This document shows positions 12,401 to 25,400 of a stretch of 64,000 nt of DNA, one piece after another (within the stretch, counting starts at the first letter, position 1; each line of letters opens with the position of its first letter). This DNA comes from Buxus sempervirens. Its lineage: Eukaryota; Streptophyta; Magnoliopsida; Buxales; Buxaceae. The notes beneath the pieces are model-generated. The model searched no databases. It was not told where the DNA came from and worked only from the letters and a program-made list of their open reading frames with translations. A program made the translations under genes and the position numbers. Where the stretch lies: assembly GCA_947561395.2 (NCBI GenBank), contig OX387185.1:48494602-48558601 (forward strand), in the 5' to 3' direction.

Positions 12401-15400
12401 TTTCTTTTTCTGTTTTCTAACAGATGTGAATGGGGAACTGCCCCATGTAAAGGTATTGTGTATGGAGACTGAACATAGTTCCTCAGTGTGTCCTTGCCAT
12501 TGACAAAAGTACAATGGCAAAAAGCAGGACACTGATCCATTTAGTAAGCAAAAGAGTGGTTTATCCACTCTTGAATTAGTTTTTTAAGTGCACACCCTGA
12601 ATTCTGGATGTAAACTATAATTGTTAAAATTCGCCTTTTCTTGAATAATTTTTTTTAATCAGTAATGATAGATGTTATATATCAGCATAAAAAGGTACAA
12701 ACTACAAAATAAAATGGTGGATACAAGGCCCCAAACCCACGAGGAGTAGGATGGTCCTAAAAAACATAGCCCCACCAAACTATGGTTCAAACATAATCTG
12801 AAGAACGGTTAGTACGCAGAGCGCATGTTGCGAAGGCGATATGTTCATATGCTTGAGAGACGACGACAGCAACAACAGCAGCATTTCCAGCCTTCTAGAC
12901 ACTCTACTTCTTATTGATCTTTGTAGTTTGTAGTTTGTACTTTGTTTTTACTTTGCAATTTGTATGAATTCGTACTTTGCAGTCTTGTCTCTTGACTCTC
13001 TTGTACTTTGTATGATTATGAATCTGAGTCTATAACTTTGTTTTACACATTACACTTTGTAGTGTGGTCTAATGTGCTTGTAGTTGTAGCCTTGTAATTG
13101 TTTATGTTCACGTGTTTGTATTTGTTCATAAATTAGATAAAATACTTCCTTATTCTATCTATTTTTCACATATAAATTGTATAAAATCATGTGTATTATT
13201 TTTTTTTCACTTATTTATGCTGTTTTTACACATTTCAGTGCATTTTGCCAGCGTGCCGCCAATTTCGCCGGCATCTCGTTTCAGCTGCCTGGCGGCACCA
13301 AAAAGTTAAACCTTGCTTGAGATAGATTAGAAAAGATGTAGCAGTTTCAAAACACTTGGTATAGAAACTAATAATAATTAAGATTGTATATGTAAGAGAT
13401 ACCAGGTAGAAATGAAATAAAGCTAAAGAGATTTGTGGATCCCAAAAAGTAGTAATGTGGGAATATGATAAAATAAGGATATAAATGAGAAAATCAAAGA
13501 TGCTAAGAGAGTAATTTACATGTTGCTAGCAATCACATTTGCAACTGGAGAGGAGATGACAAACATTATTAGTGCCTATGCACCAAAATCTTAAAAGTAT
13601 GTCATATGAAACAAGCTTGACACGTTAGTGCCTACGAACTGACATGTTAGTTCAAGAACCCTAAGTGGAGAGAGGAGAGTTTTAGAAGGGTAACTAAAAG
13701 GTCACAGAGAAAAAGATAATAGAGGAAAAGAAGATAGAAAATGCAATTCTTCAGTTCAAGCAGCATATGATTTTACAATAGAAAACATACACTTTAATAG
13801 ATAGGAGATAAAAAATGGACCAGATTGAAGCTGTTAATTTTTAAATAAAAAGAAAAAGTTAAACTCATCCAACAGCTAAGGAATTTAAGTGATGTAGGTG
13901 GATGCATGAGTAGTTGCATAAAGACCTAAGAGGAGATGACTTAGAAATAATATGGGCTTAAGAAAAAGCTGGTAGAAGATAGATGGAGAAAGAATTTCAG
14001 CTCTGATAGAGAAATTTATAAAGGAAGTCAAACTGGATTTTGACCAAATGTAGTATGAAATGACCAAATGAAATGAAACATTCGGAAAGGAAATCTTAAG
14101 AGAATCTAAAGGAAAATAAATCTTGCAAAGAAAATCCGTGGTGATAATGATAAGGTTGAAAAATTCACCAAAGAGAATACGAATCTTACCCTATGATTTG
14201 ACATGCAATGAGAAACTGGGAAAATGCAGGAAAAAAAATCCAGTAAAGCTACAAGTGAGGTCAGTATTTCACTAACATGATCAAAATAAATATATATTGA
14301 TTATCTACTTAGGAAAGTAATCTCAGGGTGACCATGAAATAGCATGTACCTCTGTATTTTCAAACATCCTGAAAACAATATAACTCATGTAGTCAAGTTC
14401 CTTTGTCTTATATAAGCGCTCCAAACCACAATGGCAAACAAGACTGGCATCTCCTTGTAGAGATTCATCCAAGTAACAGTAACGGAGAACATTCATTAAA
14501 GAGTGTATATGTGATTCCTGCCAATCAAAAGTATCATAAAACAGATCTACAAGGATTATTATATGAACCAAATACACAGTTAAAAGCCATGAAAAATGAA
14601 AGTACTTGCCAAATAATTTTGAAAATACATCAAATGTGAAGTATGACAGTAAATGATGGAGAATGAGAAATCACTCACTGATGTGAAATAAAGGCGTGTT
14701 CGTACATGTCGCTCAGGTGACTTAACATTTGCATACCTTTCAGAAAATAACCACAGTTATTTAATGGAAAAAAAAAGGTAAAGCAAAACATGAACTACAG
14801 ATCAAAAGGTTTGCATGGTTACTCTGGATCCAAACGGTATTTTGTCTCTTTATCATCATCATCATCTTGATCTAGGGACTTTTCACTTGTTGAGATGGAT
14901 CTTCTTGCGTCTTCATTCTTGATCTGATGTTTGTGTTGACAATCAGCATCTTCTTTTCCATTCCTACTGGAACTTGAACTTTGTTCTTGATTAATTTTTA
15001 GATCAGCAACACTGACAGCTTCTTCACGAGTGTTTCTTAAATCGATCAAAATCTTGCCCAGCAAACGATGGGCAATCTAAGTTCACACAAAGAAAAGTTT
15101 AGGCAACTAGAAGTATGTATCAGATTTCAAAAAAATGAGGCCGTAGGTGCAATATTGCAATTCTTAACTTGATGCAATAAACGGAAGGTGTAATAATGTG
15201 CTGTCCTTCGTAGTTCGTACTACGATGACATTATGGTAGGTGATGGTTTATTGCAAATGAATGCATAAATGAATATTTCCGCAAATACAAAAAATACCTA
15301 TGTTTAACAGTGAAAGGTATATGGTGTCACGTGGAGCTAGGTTCATGGTAGACTGCAAAAAGGTTCCATAACTCTGAGCTTCTATTATATTGTAGGCAAT

Positions 15401-18400
15401 AACCTATAAAATGGACACTCTGTAGCTCTGCCAATTCATTCCTTCTAACATATATATGGTCTAACTGAAACATATTGTCTAAAGTATGAGTTCTTGATGT
15501 GGGATATCTGCCCTTCACATCTAAAAAACTCACAAATCAGACCTTTAGAATGGCTAGATATAAGCTTCTGCATGCTGTAAAAGAATTTATGGCTAGGAAT
15601 GTGCAAAATAGTCCATCTACCATTGGGTGGTTCTTAGAAAAACCACTCTGACATGCCAAACTTCAGCAAAAGCTGTGAGTTGACTCCTGATAATCAATCA
15701 AAATCTCAACCAATCAACCCTGGTGGCGCTTATGCATAAGAAAGAGGATAAAAGGAGAGAAATATCTCAGCAATAATACTGATCCTATAAAGACCTTAAG
15801 AAATCATCACAACATATTAATTTTATTACTTATTTTATGATTTGAAATAATTTATTATCTTATTTTTTTTTATTTTCACTAATGAAGAAAATTTTGCAAG
15901 CCCTGCAAAAATGATGTGTACAAAACAAAAAACAAAAAACAAAAAAACCAAACTATTATATTCATTTACTAGAACAGTTAAGTACTCCCAAACCCCACAA
16001 GAAGATGAATCTTCTTTGAACTCACTGGTCAGAAAAGTAAACTGTGAGAAGTATCCAGGAACTTGGAACTACTTTATTTCTAATCTTTTTTTCCTCGTGT
16101 CTTCAAACTCATTTACTTCATTCCACGAAACTGTCCTAAAACAAAAGGTTAACAATTCCAAAATTTGGAGTATCAATCCCTTTCCACCCTAAATTTCACC
16201 AGCTCGTGTCTGTCTACTGAGCATTGTGTAGCATAGGTGATAGGACATGCCAAACCTTCCTAGAAATTGAGCACATGGATCTCATGAGCACAGTGCAAGA
16301 GCAGGTGATTCACTAATTCTGCCTCAACACCACATATTACACACCTGTTCAGAATGACCTGGTTATTTTCATAATATTGTCTATCTATCAAACTCTTATG
16401 AAGCAAAGTTTTAAGTGCCAATTTCGGATTGGGTTTGAATTCCTTTGTCTCACATGTAGTATTATTTTTTATTTTTGTTGTAAGCAGAGTATTTTATTTG
16501 ACTTGAAATAACTCCCTGTGCATCCTGTTTATTACCATGCAACAACAAAACGAGAGACCGTTTTCAAAACATTCATGATGTAACTTAAGCACTTAAATCT
16601 AGTTTTCTTTTTTCCCTTTGGACAATGACCCCTAATAATGTGGCTTAAGTTCTGGCCAACATTGGTACATCTCAATTTCTCCAGATGGATATAACACCTA
16701 ATATTGAGTGCTGTTAGCACATAATAAATGATTTGACTAATACAGCAAAAATTGTCAATAATGTAACAATGTGACAATCACCCATTTCCACTACCAACAC
16801 AACACAAGTGTCCAGCAAGGTCATGTCAACCAGTGCCTTTTTTCGGTATATTTCATTTTTATTTTTTAAAGATATTTCTGTGTTTTTTTTATCCTCAATC
16901 CCAAAAAAAAAAAAAAAAACACAAACTTATTTATGACTTGTCATGTTATCGTGGCTTCAAGGAATGGAATTTGTCCATTAGTTCCAAAGATTATATCTGT
17001 ATAAAACTTTCCATTGATCTTGACCGAGAATAGGAAAACAAAATGACTTTTAATGAACAAATTATAAATTAGTAACAATGTGTATATCATTTTAAAGGAA
17101 AAATGGGATCGGAAGCTACAATAGAAATTTACCTTTGATCCAATTTTGAGCTTTTGCTTGGGATTTATCCCATACTCATTTGGGATGACTCCATCTGCAA
17201 GTAACTAAAAAAAAATGCAGATTACTCAGGTGCCTGTGTTGATGAACTGACGGCCAATAACTTTATATGGATTCAGTAGACAGTGACTGATATTACCAGC
17301 TATAGGTACTCCTGATAGGGGTCCTCAAAAACAACCCATATAATAGGATGGATCATATATGCGAGTAAGAACATTCCTTAAACACTAATCGTAAACTACT
17401 TATTTTCCTTTTAAAAAATGTTAAAAAAAACTCATAGGAATCGATACTATTTGTACCTGAGCAACTTTGAAGAGCTCATCCAATCCTTCAAGATTAAGAT
17501 GCGCATTGTGTAAGAGATCATACCTGTCAAATGGTAGCCCAGAGATAGGAACAGAAAATATAAGCATAGGCTAAGATCTCAGAACAAAAAAAAAAAAAGT
17601 AAATAATTACCATTGGTTATAATTAAGACTTCAGAAAATGTCAGTAAATATGCTTGAATTATAATATCATTGCACGCAAAAGAGATGGTGAAGCAACAAA
17701 AATAAATAAATGTATAAATTAGCGCCTATATGATAGTTCAACCAGTACAAAATTTTATTGTGTCCTACTATTATCTTTGTTCTCAATCCTTTTACACTTA
17801 CTGCAATATAGAAATTTATATGGATGTTTCCATAAGACGAATATCTCTACATATTATTTAAAAATATGTTAGTATCTCTAAATATTATTTGTGTATATGT
17901 TCAAATTAAGGATGGAAATTTCGCATTTCGCCCAAAAAATTTCGTTGGCGAGATCCAGAGAAATTTCGCCAAAATGAGGTAATATTTCCCCACATTTCCC
18001 AGTGAGGGGAAATGGGGGAAATATGTGTTTTCTTAATTTTTTTCACTTTTTCTTGTATTTTTTTTTGGTTTAATACATTCATAATAAATGCATAAATGAA
18101 GAAACCCGGGGAAATATAGGGAAATCTGGGAAAATCTGGGGAAATGGTCCACTACTCCCCACTAAGATGGGTTGTCAAAAAGGGATGCCTATTCATAACA
18201 GACTTTTTCACAGATCTAAATGTCCAAAATAAAGTACACACCTCACCACAAGCTATTGTGCTGTATGGATACTAATAGAAAAAAAAAATTCAAAATCTTT
18301 TCCTCAAAGGGGATAATTCAATGCAGCTATAGGCTCATTTTTTCTAATATTTATGATAATCCAACTTATTCACAACAAATCAACCAACAATCTCCTCTCT

Positions 18401-21400
18401 AGATATCTTGATCGAGCTGTAAGAATCAATTCTCTTTCTTGTGGTTATGATTAGTAATTACAAGTATTGTCTACTGGAAAATCTAGCTTAAATGCAGTCT
18501 GTATATTTTTTTTAAGATAAAAATGTAGACTCAAGGCCTTGAGACAACTTACTTGCAAGAATCATAAACATCTGGAATTTGTGTTATATCAAACCGCCTG
18601 CATGTAATTTCATAAAATTAGTGGAGTTGCAGGCCACCATAAGAAGTCAATAAAATCTCAGAGTAGGAAATGACAAAGAGAATTCAGCCATTGAAACGAA
18701 AATATATTCTGTACAAAAGAGATTTCCTAGCTCAGAAATTTTCATCAACATGTACAGCAGCGGCACAAAGAGAATTCAGCAACTGACAGGAGATACAAAT
18801 GAGACTCCTCTCTCAGCATTTTGGATCAACATATAAGAAGGAAAGCACTTACTCTTTCCGTTCATTATACAAATCTTTCTCAAGCTTTCTCCAACGAGCA
18901 AACATCAAAAGGAATCCCTCACTTCCACAGGGCAATCCAGCAGCAATACGATCAACATCAATATTTGTCTTTCCAAGGGCCTTTGCTTGGTCATATGGAG
19001 GAATCACATCATATGAGCAAGTCTCTGCAAGTTTCTTATCTTCATCCATGGCAAGCATTTTCACTTGAGCAGTTACCTTTTTAGTCAATTTTACCTTTCA
19101 TGAAAAAATTGCAGAAAAGGTTGAAGTAGATTAGGATAAGTTTCCCTTTTCTAGCGCAATAAATATCAAATCAACAAGCAAAAGCTTGATATGAATTCAT
19201 AGGGTGAGAAAGAGCAGTAATTGAGAATAATGGGGCAACAAAAATTTAATAAAAACATAACATTGCATACTAGCACAGGGCCTGATTCTGAACTAAATTG
19301 AAGCAGATAAAATGAGTAAAATAAAATTTTCTAAACCACATTTGGAGGATTTAAAGAAGAAAGAAGGGAAATTAAATCTTTTGCAGGATCACTCATACAT
19401 TCAATGACAGTAACTGTAAATTTGACAACTTTGCACCGGGGCTGAATCAAAACAAGAATTGGACCTAATTGACCAATAGAACTGGATCTAATTCAACGAT
19501 GGTATTTGTAAATTTGACATCTTTGGAACTGAGGCTGATAATTTAAACCAGAATTGGACCTAATTGACCCATAAAATTAGCGTAAATCAAGGTTAAATTC
19601 AGATATAGCCTGGAGAAAAGCTTGGTTTCAATGGTGGTCAATTTTAGGAATTGTTTCTATTTTCAAGGGTCGACTGGAGCCTGAATTTTATGGTTAAGAT
19701 CATAAAATTTTAATTTATTCAGAACATCACTTCGGTATAATTGTAGGAAAATTCTCCACAAAATAAGTTGAAATATGCAAGCTTTTAAGACAATTTGTCC
19801 ATCAGAACAAGCTTCTTCAGAGCTTTGTTCATTTACACTAATAGCGCTCATTCAACATAGCTTGTGATTTTTCTAGTTCTTGCTTTAGTTCTCCCACTTC
19901 TAAGCTGTTGCTCTGCTTCTTTGTTTCCCTTGCACCTAATTTTACCATGAAGTTGGTTCTTTCAAATCCTAACATGAATATTGAAGGACGTAGATTGGTT
20001 TATGAAACCAAGTTAAACGCTGATTGCACCCTTGACAGATTAAAGGCGTGACTGGTGGCAAAATGGTATAATCAAGTAGAGAGATTTTATCTTGCCAAGA
20101 CCATCAGTCCTGCTGTTAAGCAAGGAAGGCATTCATACGGTCCTACCTATTGCTGCCATGAAACCCACCAAATCAATGTTAACACACAAGATGAATATCA
20201 GAAACACCAATCAATTAATATATTTTCTTGTAAAGAAAAGATTTAATTAAAAAGAAAAAGAAAATAAGGAACTTTCATCTAATAAATAATAATAACATAT
20301 GCAGTAACTGATATGAGAAATAATGATGCATAAAAATGGGCATAAGAAAGACAGAATATCATCTTACTGTAAGAAAAATGGTTCCCAAAGAACATTGTAT
20401 TAACAGTATGAGGAAATAGCTATGAATCGCTCCATTAAACACACACACACATATACGTACCAATTTTGGCAGAAGTTCAGATGCATTAGAAGGCAGTCCT
20501 GCACCATCAACCATCCATGGAAATTCAGAAGAGCCACTGCCACGTACTGCCTTTGTGCTCGAAGTTATGATCTCATTCAACATAGTCTGTAAAGGACAAA
20601 CTTTAACTGTTAGAATAAAGAAACGATGTTTCACATGTTTGAATTTCAGAAAATGCTGATATACAGAAAAAAAACATTATTACAGTGCTTCTATATTCTT
20701 GATCCTTTTTTTTTTCCGAATTAATTCCAGCTACTTCTCTATGACAAAAGGGGAACTAAGGAGTTTCCACCAAGCATAAGTCAAACATTTCAGAACTTCA
20801 GTAGTGTTTTGGGCAATGCCTAAGCTAATCAATTAATCAATATAAAAGCATATCTGCATATGGATGTTATTATAACTACTAGTATTATTGCATCTACAAT
20901 TGTTGAATATCTTTATGACTGACTTCACCATTTGGCATACGGCTAAAGCTTCACAAGGATCCCTGTTACATTTCCGAAGTAATTATAGAGCCTGATTTGA
21001 CATGTTCAATCAATCCAAGAGCTTTCGGTTTTAGTTTATTTTTTAGGCGATAGAATTAGGTTCTCGAGCCTACTTCACATCCCTAGATTCAAGTGATAGA
21101 TTAGGCAACCTAGAGCATAAGGTGAGAAATTTTTGCGCTTGTCTCGGAAGCACCATATGAGCTGTCTCAAAAAAAACAAGGGAAAAATGATATCACACAT
21201 CCAGAATGAAAAACCAATGACAAGATCTCAACTGTGGAAACAGTGGTGGTGGTACATTATGATCCCAAAGTTGTTATAGTAGCTAACTTGATTCATTTTG
21301 CAAATTCTAGGGCTTTCTGTATAACAGTCAGGTTTATAACAATTTCTACATGCACTCAAGCAAAGAAAGTTAGGCCACGTATTGTTTGTAAGTTGTAATT

Positions 21401-22445
21401 AACATGTTTGACGTGCAGCATTGAAATAATCAATCATCCTTTTACATTTGTACTCCATGCATGTAGGACAACAAAAAACAACTTTTCAATGTTGGCGAAA
21501 GAGAAGGCTTGGGGCCTGCTCTCATGAGAAAGCTAAGGCAAGGCAAGACAATGATATGGGATAGATGACATCGTCATGGCAGAGATTTCAAATTAGTATC
21601 CTTTGAACTGCCTATGACTTTGGGTCCAATTGTCTATTACTTCAAGCAAGTATACATCTAGGTTGCCAATCTATAAGAAATAAGAAAAAAGAAAAAAAGG
21701 AAAAGAAAGGAAAAAACCCAGGAAGGATTAAATCAAACATCCCAAATCAGTAGATCATATTTAACTTTAGTTAATCACTGTTATAGAAACATAAAAGAGA
21801 GACCATGTGGAATTTCGTTGGATGCTCTACTTTTCTAATTAAAAATAAACAATAAAATTTCAGGTTGAGCTTACAAATCCCCATGTTAGAATCATTTAAA
21901 CAAAATACGAAGAAATACACACGAATCACTACCGAGGCTCACACTGAAGCATATTCCATATGTACATTCATGTAAAGCACATACGAAGCTCCCTTATTGA
22001 CCTAATTATTCATTTGAAATGCCTTGATGTGTAAACAAAGGTTAATTTGATGAAGTAATTTTACGTTAGAAACAGATCTTAACAAATCTAAAAAGCAATA
22101 TCTTAAGTACCAACTTGTATATCATGATATTCATTTTGTGTTGGCATTCTACTCAAACCGCATTATTCATTAATCACATATCACATATTCAATCCTAGAT
22201 TTCTGACATAATGATACAATGACAAAAATTTTTTGTCCTACAATTTGTGAAGGAGCAATACAAACCTTAGCTGCTTCCATTTCAATGCTAGCATTCTCGA
22301 GTCCATCCAACATAGAAGAGTCTTTGCTCACAAGAGAAACCTTCCCAATAAAATAAAATAAAATAATTCAAAAGTCCATAAAGTTCCAGCATAGATAAGA
22401 AGCCATCATCCCCCACCCACACCCAACCAAGGCCCACATGCCCCG

Positions 22446-22486
<41 letters not shown>

Positions 22487-25400
22487 AACACCCTCATTAT
22501 TGTGGGAAGAAGACAACAAACCAGTATTGGTGTTAATTGCCCTTCCAAATCAAGGAGGCCTTTGGCAAATGCTGCAGCTGACATCTGTCAACACATACTA
22601 TATAAATAAAAGAAATGGAAGATAAATGAACATAAATATTTGATATTAACACAGTGAAATTGAAGCACAAGGAAGGCAGCAACCAAATATAAGGATATGT
22701 AATGAGAACCGCCAAATGAACACCAGTTTCATTAAAACTTAGTTTCCTATATCAGTTAGGGCATACCTGAACACGACCCTCATCTGAGCTGTATATTTTA
22801 AGATCATGACGATATGTACTATGAAGCCGAAGTAAACCTGTGCCTTCACCTATTATATATTTGAAGATGGTACGACATTAGCTTGATTGATATTTTCACC
22901 AAATGAATGGTATGACCTATAGATCAGAAAATTTGAAGATCTCTTGCAACCAAATTAATTAAGCATACAGTCATCAAATGTAGGATATTCAGTACAAAAT
23001 TAATTGATTAATTAATCAATTGAAAGGATATCTGCAAAAATTCCATTAAGGCTGTTTTGGCTATAACTTTTCTTTCTGCACTCCAATTCACACACTGTCA
23101 ATGGTGTTAGAGTTGTTTCTAGTTTCTATTTCCAATAGTGTCAAAGCTTATGGCCAACTGAGTTTATTTAAAAAATCTCCTTTTTTTTTTTTGATAAATA
23201 ATGAAGTGGGTATGTATATTATATGGAAAGGTAAAAGTATAGAGTATGGAGTATGGAGTATGGGATATACAAATGTAACCAAAAAGAAACAACCGCTCTA
23301 CAAAGACCACACGGTCCCCCAATCTGCCCTAAACTCAAAACCCTGTCGAGGCACTGTACATAATATAACCATAGGAACACCACACAAAACTCCATGATCC
23401 AAGCTGAATAAGCCATTCAGCTTAAGACCACCAACCCCTCGCACTCCCGAACCCATCATCACCTAAGACATAACTTCGCTCACCCTCTTGACATGCCATC
23501 CTTCCAAATGAGAGACGAAAAGCACAATTCTTTCCACTCCTTCACAATCTCTATAGGCCATAACCCCTGAAATTCTGGTAGAACCGAAGCCCATAATGCC
23601 ACAGCAATCAACATAGAATCAAACACCTGGTCCACTGATGCCCTGATATCCCTAAAGATCTTACTATTACGCTCCAACCAAATGAACCAGACAATTGCGT
23701 GGAATAACATGTCGTATAACAAGTTGCCCCTCCTACCCAGGCCAGTAACTCGCCATTGAGTAATTCAAGCCTCAAGAGTATCTGGCAACACCCAAGAAAC
23801 TCCGATCATCTCAAACACCGCATCCACATAGTACTGACAAACTGACAATGGAGAAAGAGGTGATCAATGCTCTCTCCATAATGCAGACACATGAAGCAAA
23901 CATGCGGGAATAAGGCGATCCCTTTCCATCTTCTTTGGATTAGATCCGCCGTGTTTAGCCTATAAAGAATGGCAATCCATAGAAAGGCCTTAATCTTTAA
24001 AGGGACTATAGGCTTCCATAGCTGACGTACTGGGAAGGATGCACTAGGATGTGATAAGCCAATTGTAACCAGTTTGAAGAAGGATTTACAAGAAAACATT
24101 CCATTATGTGAAAGAGAACAAGAAACCTTATTAGAACCTTGGGGGTCAAGAACCACATCCTTTAAACCATCAATGAGTAAAGAGATCTCTTCCATTTCAA
24201 GAGGGCGGAGATTTCTCCAAAATGGAAGATTCCAAGAGAAACCAGAAGAAGACCAATGCAAGGTATCAGCCACAGAAGCATTAGGAAGAAGGGCAAGGGA
24301 GAATAAACGAGGAAATTGGGTAGAGAACTTCTGATTGCCCCACCACAAATCGTGCCAAAAGTGGATCGACGATCCAGATACAAGGCTGAACCTAATATGA
24401 GGGTAAAACATAGGTGCAAGTTTCATAATGGCCTTCCACGAGCAGTTTCCTGAAAGTCGCGCCCTCAAGTTTATAAACCATCCAGTATCATCACTTCCAT
24501 ATTTACTTGTAATCACTCGGTGCCACAAACTCTCTTTTTCAGTACTGAAACGCCACGACCATTTAGCAAGAAGCAAGGAGTTACGATGGGCTATCATACC
24601 CATCCCAATCCCTCCCAACTCCTTATCAAGACACACCTTATCCCACCTAACTAAGTGACACTTCCTATTCCCTCCACCTTCCCACAAAAAGTCCCTTTGA
24701 GCTTTCTCAATAATGGCCACAACCCTCCTAGGCATCCTAAACAGAGACATGAAATAAACAGGTAAATTTGCAAGCACAACCTTGATTAGGACAATTCTCC
24801 CCCCAAAAGATAAATAGTTTCTCTTCCATAATGCCAGACGCTTCTCCACTCTTTCAATGACTGGCTCCCAAAAGCTAAGATTACGGGGGGAAGCCCCCAA
24901 AGGAAGACCAAGGCACGACATCAGCCAACTACCCACCTGACACCCCAAAATCCGACTTAAAGACCGAGCCTCATCCTCATCTACGTTCAAACCAACAATT
25001 GAGCTTTTCTCCCAATTCACCTTTAGACCTAATATCATATGAAATGTATGCAATATGCTCTTCAACCAAATCATTTGGTCCTTAGAAACTTCCAAGAATA
25101 CCAAGGTATCATCCGCAAACTGTAGGTGAGATATTGTTACCTCGTCCCTTCCGACCTTGAAACCTTTAATCAAGCCCTGACTCTTGCCACTCATGATAAA
25201 GCTATGCAACACCTCTGCTACTAAAGTGAATAAGAAGGGGGATAATCAAGCCCCGACTCCTGCCACTCCTTTCTTGGCTCTTTATTTCTGTCAGATTATG
25301 ATTCTCAACTCAATAAATTTTATTGTGCAAAGTTTGGGTGCTTATGGGTACTACTTTTGTTGGGACTATTTTTTTTTCATGCCATTATATTACTTATTTT

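Noticed and set aside
13311-13323. CTTGAGA after the hAT end at 13315, also seen beside the element at 61907-62369
   Set aside because: At 61.9 kb the LINE reading frame shows CTTGAGAG is target sequence, so it is not part of the element; the shared word is probably chance.
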